In this document: piece after piece, positions 62,960 through 64,000 of the stretch
Layout: the number at the start of each line of letters is the position of its first letter
How positions within the stretch are numbered: position 1 is the first letter of the stretch
From: an uncultured Erythrobacter sp.
GTDB lineage: Bacteria > Pseudomonadota > Alphaproteobacteria > Sphingomonadales > Sphingomonadaceae
NCBI GenBank assembly: GCA_947494705.1
Contig: CANLVN010000003.1
Coordinates: 558,001 to 622,000, forward strand
Direction: 5' to 3'
DNA length: 64,000 nucleotides
Position numbers and translations under genes: made by a program
The notes under the pieces: model-generated
The model's database searches: none
The model's input: the letters and a program-made list of their open reading frames with translations, nothing else
Told to the model about the DNA's origin: nothing

Positions 62960-63667
62960 ATGCGACACATTCTTCCCATTGCCGCCGCCCTTGTCCTGAC
63001 CGCCTGCGCGGGTTCCAGCGATGAGTCGGCTTCGCCTCCGCCGCAATCGACCGACAATCCCGCTTCAGGAACACGCCCTGTCGGAGAGCCCCAACTCGTA
63101 ACGGTCGAAGGCCGGGTCGAGGCAGGGGTCGAATGCAGCACGATCCGCACGCCCGATGGCGAGGTGTGGGCGGTCAATTTCGGTGAGCGCGAATTCGGGC
63201 CCGGCGACTATGTCCGTATTACCGGAGAGGTCGCCGATGCGAGCTTCTGCATGCAGGGGCAGGGCACGCTCATCCCGCAGGACGTCGAAGCGATCGAGCC
63301 ACCCGCGCGTGACCGAAACCCGGCGCGCTCTGGCGGTATGGCTCTGACACGCGAATATCTCACCGGAAACTGGGTGGCCAAGGGAGTGAACGCGGATTGC
63401 GACACGCCCGATTTCAGCATTGAAAGCAGCCCCGGTGGTATCGTCCTGAGCGGCGACATGGGCGCGCATGACAACGATGCACTGATCGTGCTGGGCGATT
63501 ATCCGCGCCTAGACCTCGATGAGCCGCGACAGGACCTGCCGATCGAAGCGCGCGGTCCCGACGGCCTCGCAATTCTGCGCCCGGCGAGCGACGCGGATTA
63601 CGATCCTCTCACCATTGGCGGTGCGAGCATCGAAGACGACGGCGTGGTGTTTGTGAAATGCGCCTGA
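62960..63667 (+). CDS. Lipoprotein of unknown function
   Basis: This 235-aa protein has signal MRHILPIAAALVLTAC with a lipobox Cys at 16, so it is membrane-anchored in the periplasm. A small OB-like segment follows (QLVTVEGRVEAGVECSTIRTPDGEVWAVNFGEREFGPGDYVRITGEVADASFC). A second half holds LTGNWVAKGVNADCDTPDFSIESSPGGIVLSGD and repeated short beta patterns. Cysteines are spaced for disulfides. There is no Shine-Dalgarno before the ATG; a GGAAC-N15-CGTT element ends 8 nt upstream, so a leaderless mRNA is possible. Function is unknown. Confidence 0.75.
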   Translation: MRHILPIAAALVLTACAGSSDESASPPPQSTDNPASGTRPVGEPQLVTVEGRVEAGVECSTIRTPDGEVWAVNFGEREFGPGDYVRITGEVADASFCMQGQGTLIPQDVEAIEPPARDRNPARSGGMALTREYLTGNWVAKGVNADCDTPDFSIESSPGGIVLSGDMGAHDNDALIVLGDYPRLDLDEPRQDLPIEARGPDGLAILRPASDADYDPLTIGGASIEDDGVVFVKCA

Positions 63668-63686
63668 CACGCTAGAGGCGGCAGCG

Positions 63687-63854
63687 ATGAGTTTCGCCGC
63701 CACCGTCCTTACGCTCTATCGCGCGATCTTTCCCGTCTCGTGCAGCAGCTCGCTGACGGGTTTCGCCACCGACGGCCACTATCCGCGGCCCGATGTGTTT
63801 GAGCACAATATGCGGGCTAAGGATGGGGTGAGTTGGAAGACATGGAATGAATGA
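63687..63854 (+). CDS. Short ORF, 55 aa, unknown
   Basis: An ORF below the track cut-off begins 19 bp after the lipoprotein stop and ends overlapping the next ORF by 8 bp. The protein (MSFAATVLTLYRAIFPVSCSSSLTGF...) has no recognised domain. GAGGCGGCAGCG upstream is a modest ribosome site. The overlap with the next start supports it weakly; it may be a remnant. Confidence 0.35.
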   Translation: MSFAATVLTLYRAIFPVSCSSSLTGFATDGHYPRPDVFEHNMRAKDGVSWKTWNE

Positions 63855-64000
63855 GTTTATTGGATGGATCGGTGTGCTCGCCGGATACTCAATTGTCGTC
63901 GCGTTATTTGCGGTGGGCATCGCATTTTGGTTAAGCACGGCGCCTAGAATCGAGCCACTTCGAAAGCGAGCTACCATCGCAGGTGTGGCCGCTTCATCGA
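63847..64000 (+). CDS. Membrane protein, N-terminal part (runs off window)
   Basis: An open frame from ATG 63847 continues to the window edge: MNEFIGWIGVLAGYSIVVALFAVGIAFWL followed by a basic STAPRIEPLRKRA and the beginning of a second hydrophobic stretch. The first helix and positive-inside charges suggest a real membrane protein. GC content looks lower than upstream genes. The family cannot be named from 51 residues. Confidence 0.5.
   Translation, partial: MNEFIGWIGVLAGYSIVVALFAVGIAFWLSTAPRIEPLRKRATIAGVAASS

Overview
This 64 kb window is GC-rich, densely coded chromosomal DNA of an alphaproteobacterium. It most likely belongs to the Sphingomonadales, probably near Erythrobacter. The grounds are a CckA-type hybrid kinase and a CpdR-like receiver, an ATP synthase Fo cluster of atpI-atpB-atpE-b'-b, the lapA / trpF-trpB-trpA-accD-folC and aroA-cmk-rpsA neighbourhoods, an S16 protein with a long Ala/Glu tail, LexA sites of the GTTC-N7-GTTC type, and a promoter resembling those used by the general stress sigma factor EcfG. 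Species-level placement is inference. I see no IS element, prophage, CRISPR array or rRNA operon.

Layout. 0-9.3 kb (mostly + strand): 3' part of cckA, two tandem DUF4139-type secreted proteins, recA with an SOS box, alaS. 9.3-15.1 kb (- strand): a small hydrophilic protein behind an EcfG-like promoter, a CPA2 cation/proton antiporter, a GNAT-nitrilase fusion, NADP isocitrate dehydrogenase, and an NAD(P)-binding reductase. 15.2-19.7 kb: tRNA-Val(GAC), a CpdR-like receiver, an N-formylglutamate amidohydrolase family protein, a candidate small RNA, a SapC-family protein and an FAD-linked oxidase. 19.8-26 kb: a DEAD-box helicase, an HWE histidine kinase with a receiver partner, and a UvrD/PcrA-type helicase with its own SOS box. 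26-32 kb: rsmD-rluB, a Rieske oxygenase, AmpG and folC. 32-39.6 kb: accD, trpA, an unknown membrane protein, trpB, trpF, two lipoprotein paralogs on the other strand, pyrF-lapA, purB. 39.8-50.2 kb: a DUF3857/transglutaminase/TPR protein, radC, the ydbH-ynbE-ydbL envelope lipid-transport set, and the ATP synthase Fo operon. 50.2-57.7 kb (- strand): a quinone oxidoreductase, gloB, rpsA, cmk, CBU_0592-like and DUF411 proteins, and aroA, with an SGNH hydrolase on the + strand between cmk and rpsA. 57.9-64 kb (+ strand): FYDLN_acid protein, tRNA-Ala(GGC), ffh, rpsP, rimM, then an accessory run of a glycine-rich-domain-like protein, a TIGR04222-type membrane protein with a Gly/Cys tail, and small membrane proteins and lipoproteins.

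How the genes work together. Most of the window is housekeeping: DNA repair, translation, tryptophan, fatty acid, folate, purine and pyrimidine synthesis, ATP synthesis, and protein targeting. CckA and CpdR belong to the CtrA cell-cycle phosphorelay. recA and the UvrD-type helicase each carry a LexA site, which suggests a shared damage response. Several accessory genes sit inside otherwise conserved housekeeping neighbourhoods: the membrane protein between trpB and trpA, the lipoprotein pair beside trpF, the SGNH hydrolase between cmk and rpsA, and the glycine-rich/TIGR04222 run where trmD-rplS would normally follow rimM.

The items I would check first are the roughly 112-nt small RNA candidate at 17.04-17.15 kb, the TonB-plug-like signature inside the second DUF4139 protein, the trpB-X-trpA membrane protein, and the TIGR04222 / glycine-rich-domain pair. 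No computation was possible beyond reading the sequence and the ORF track.
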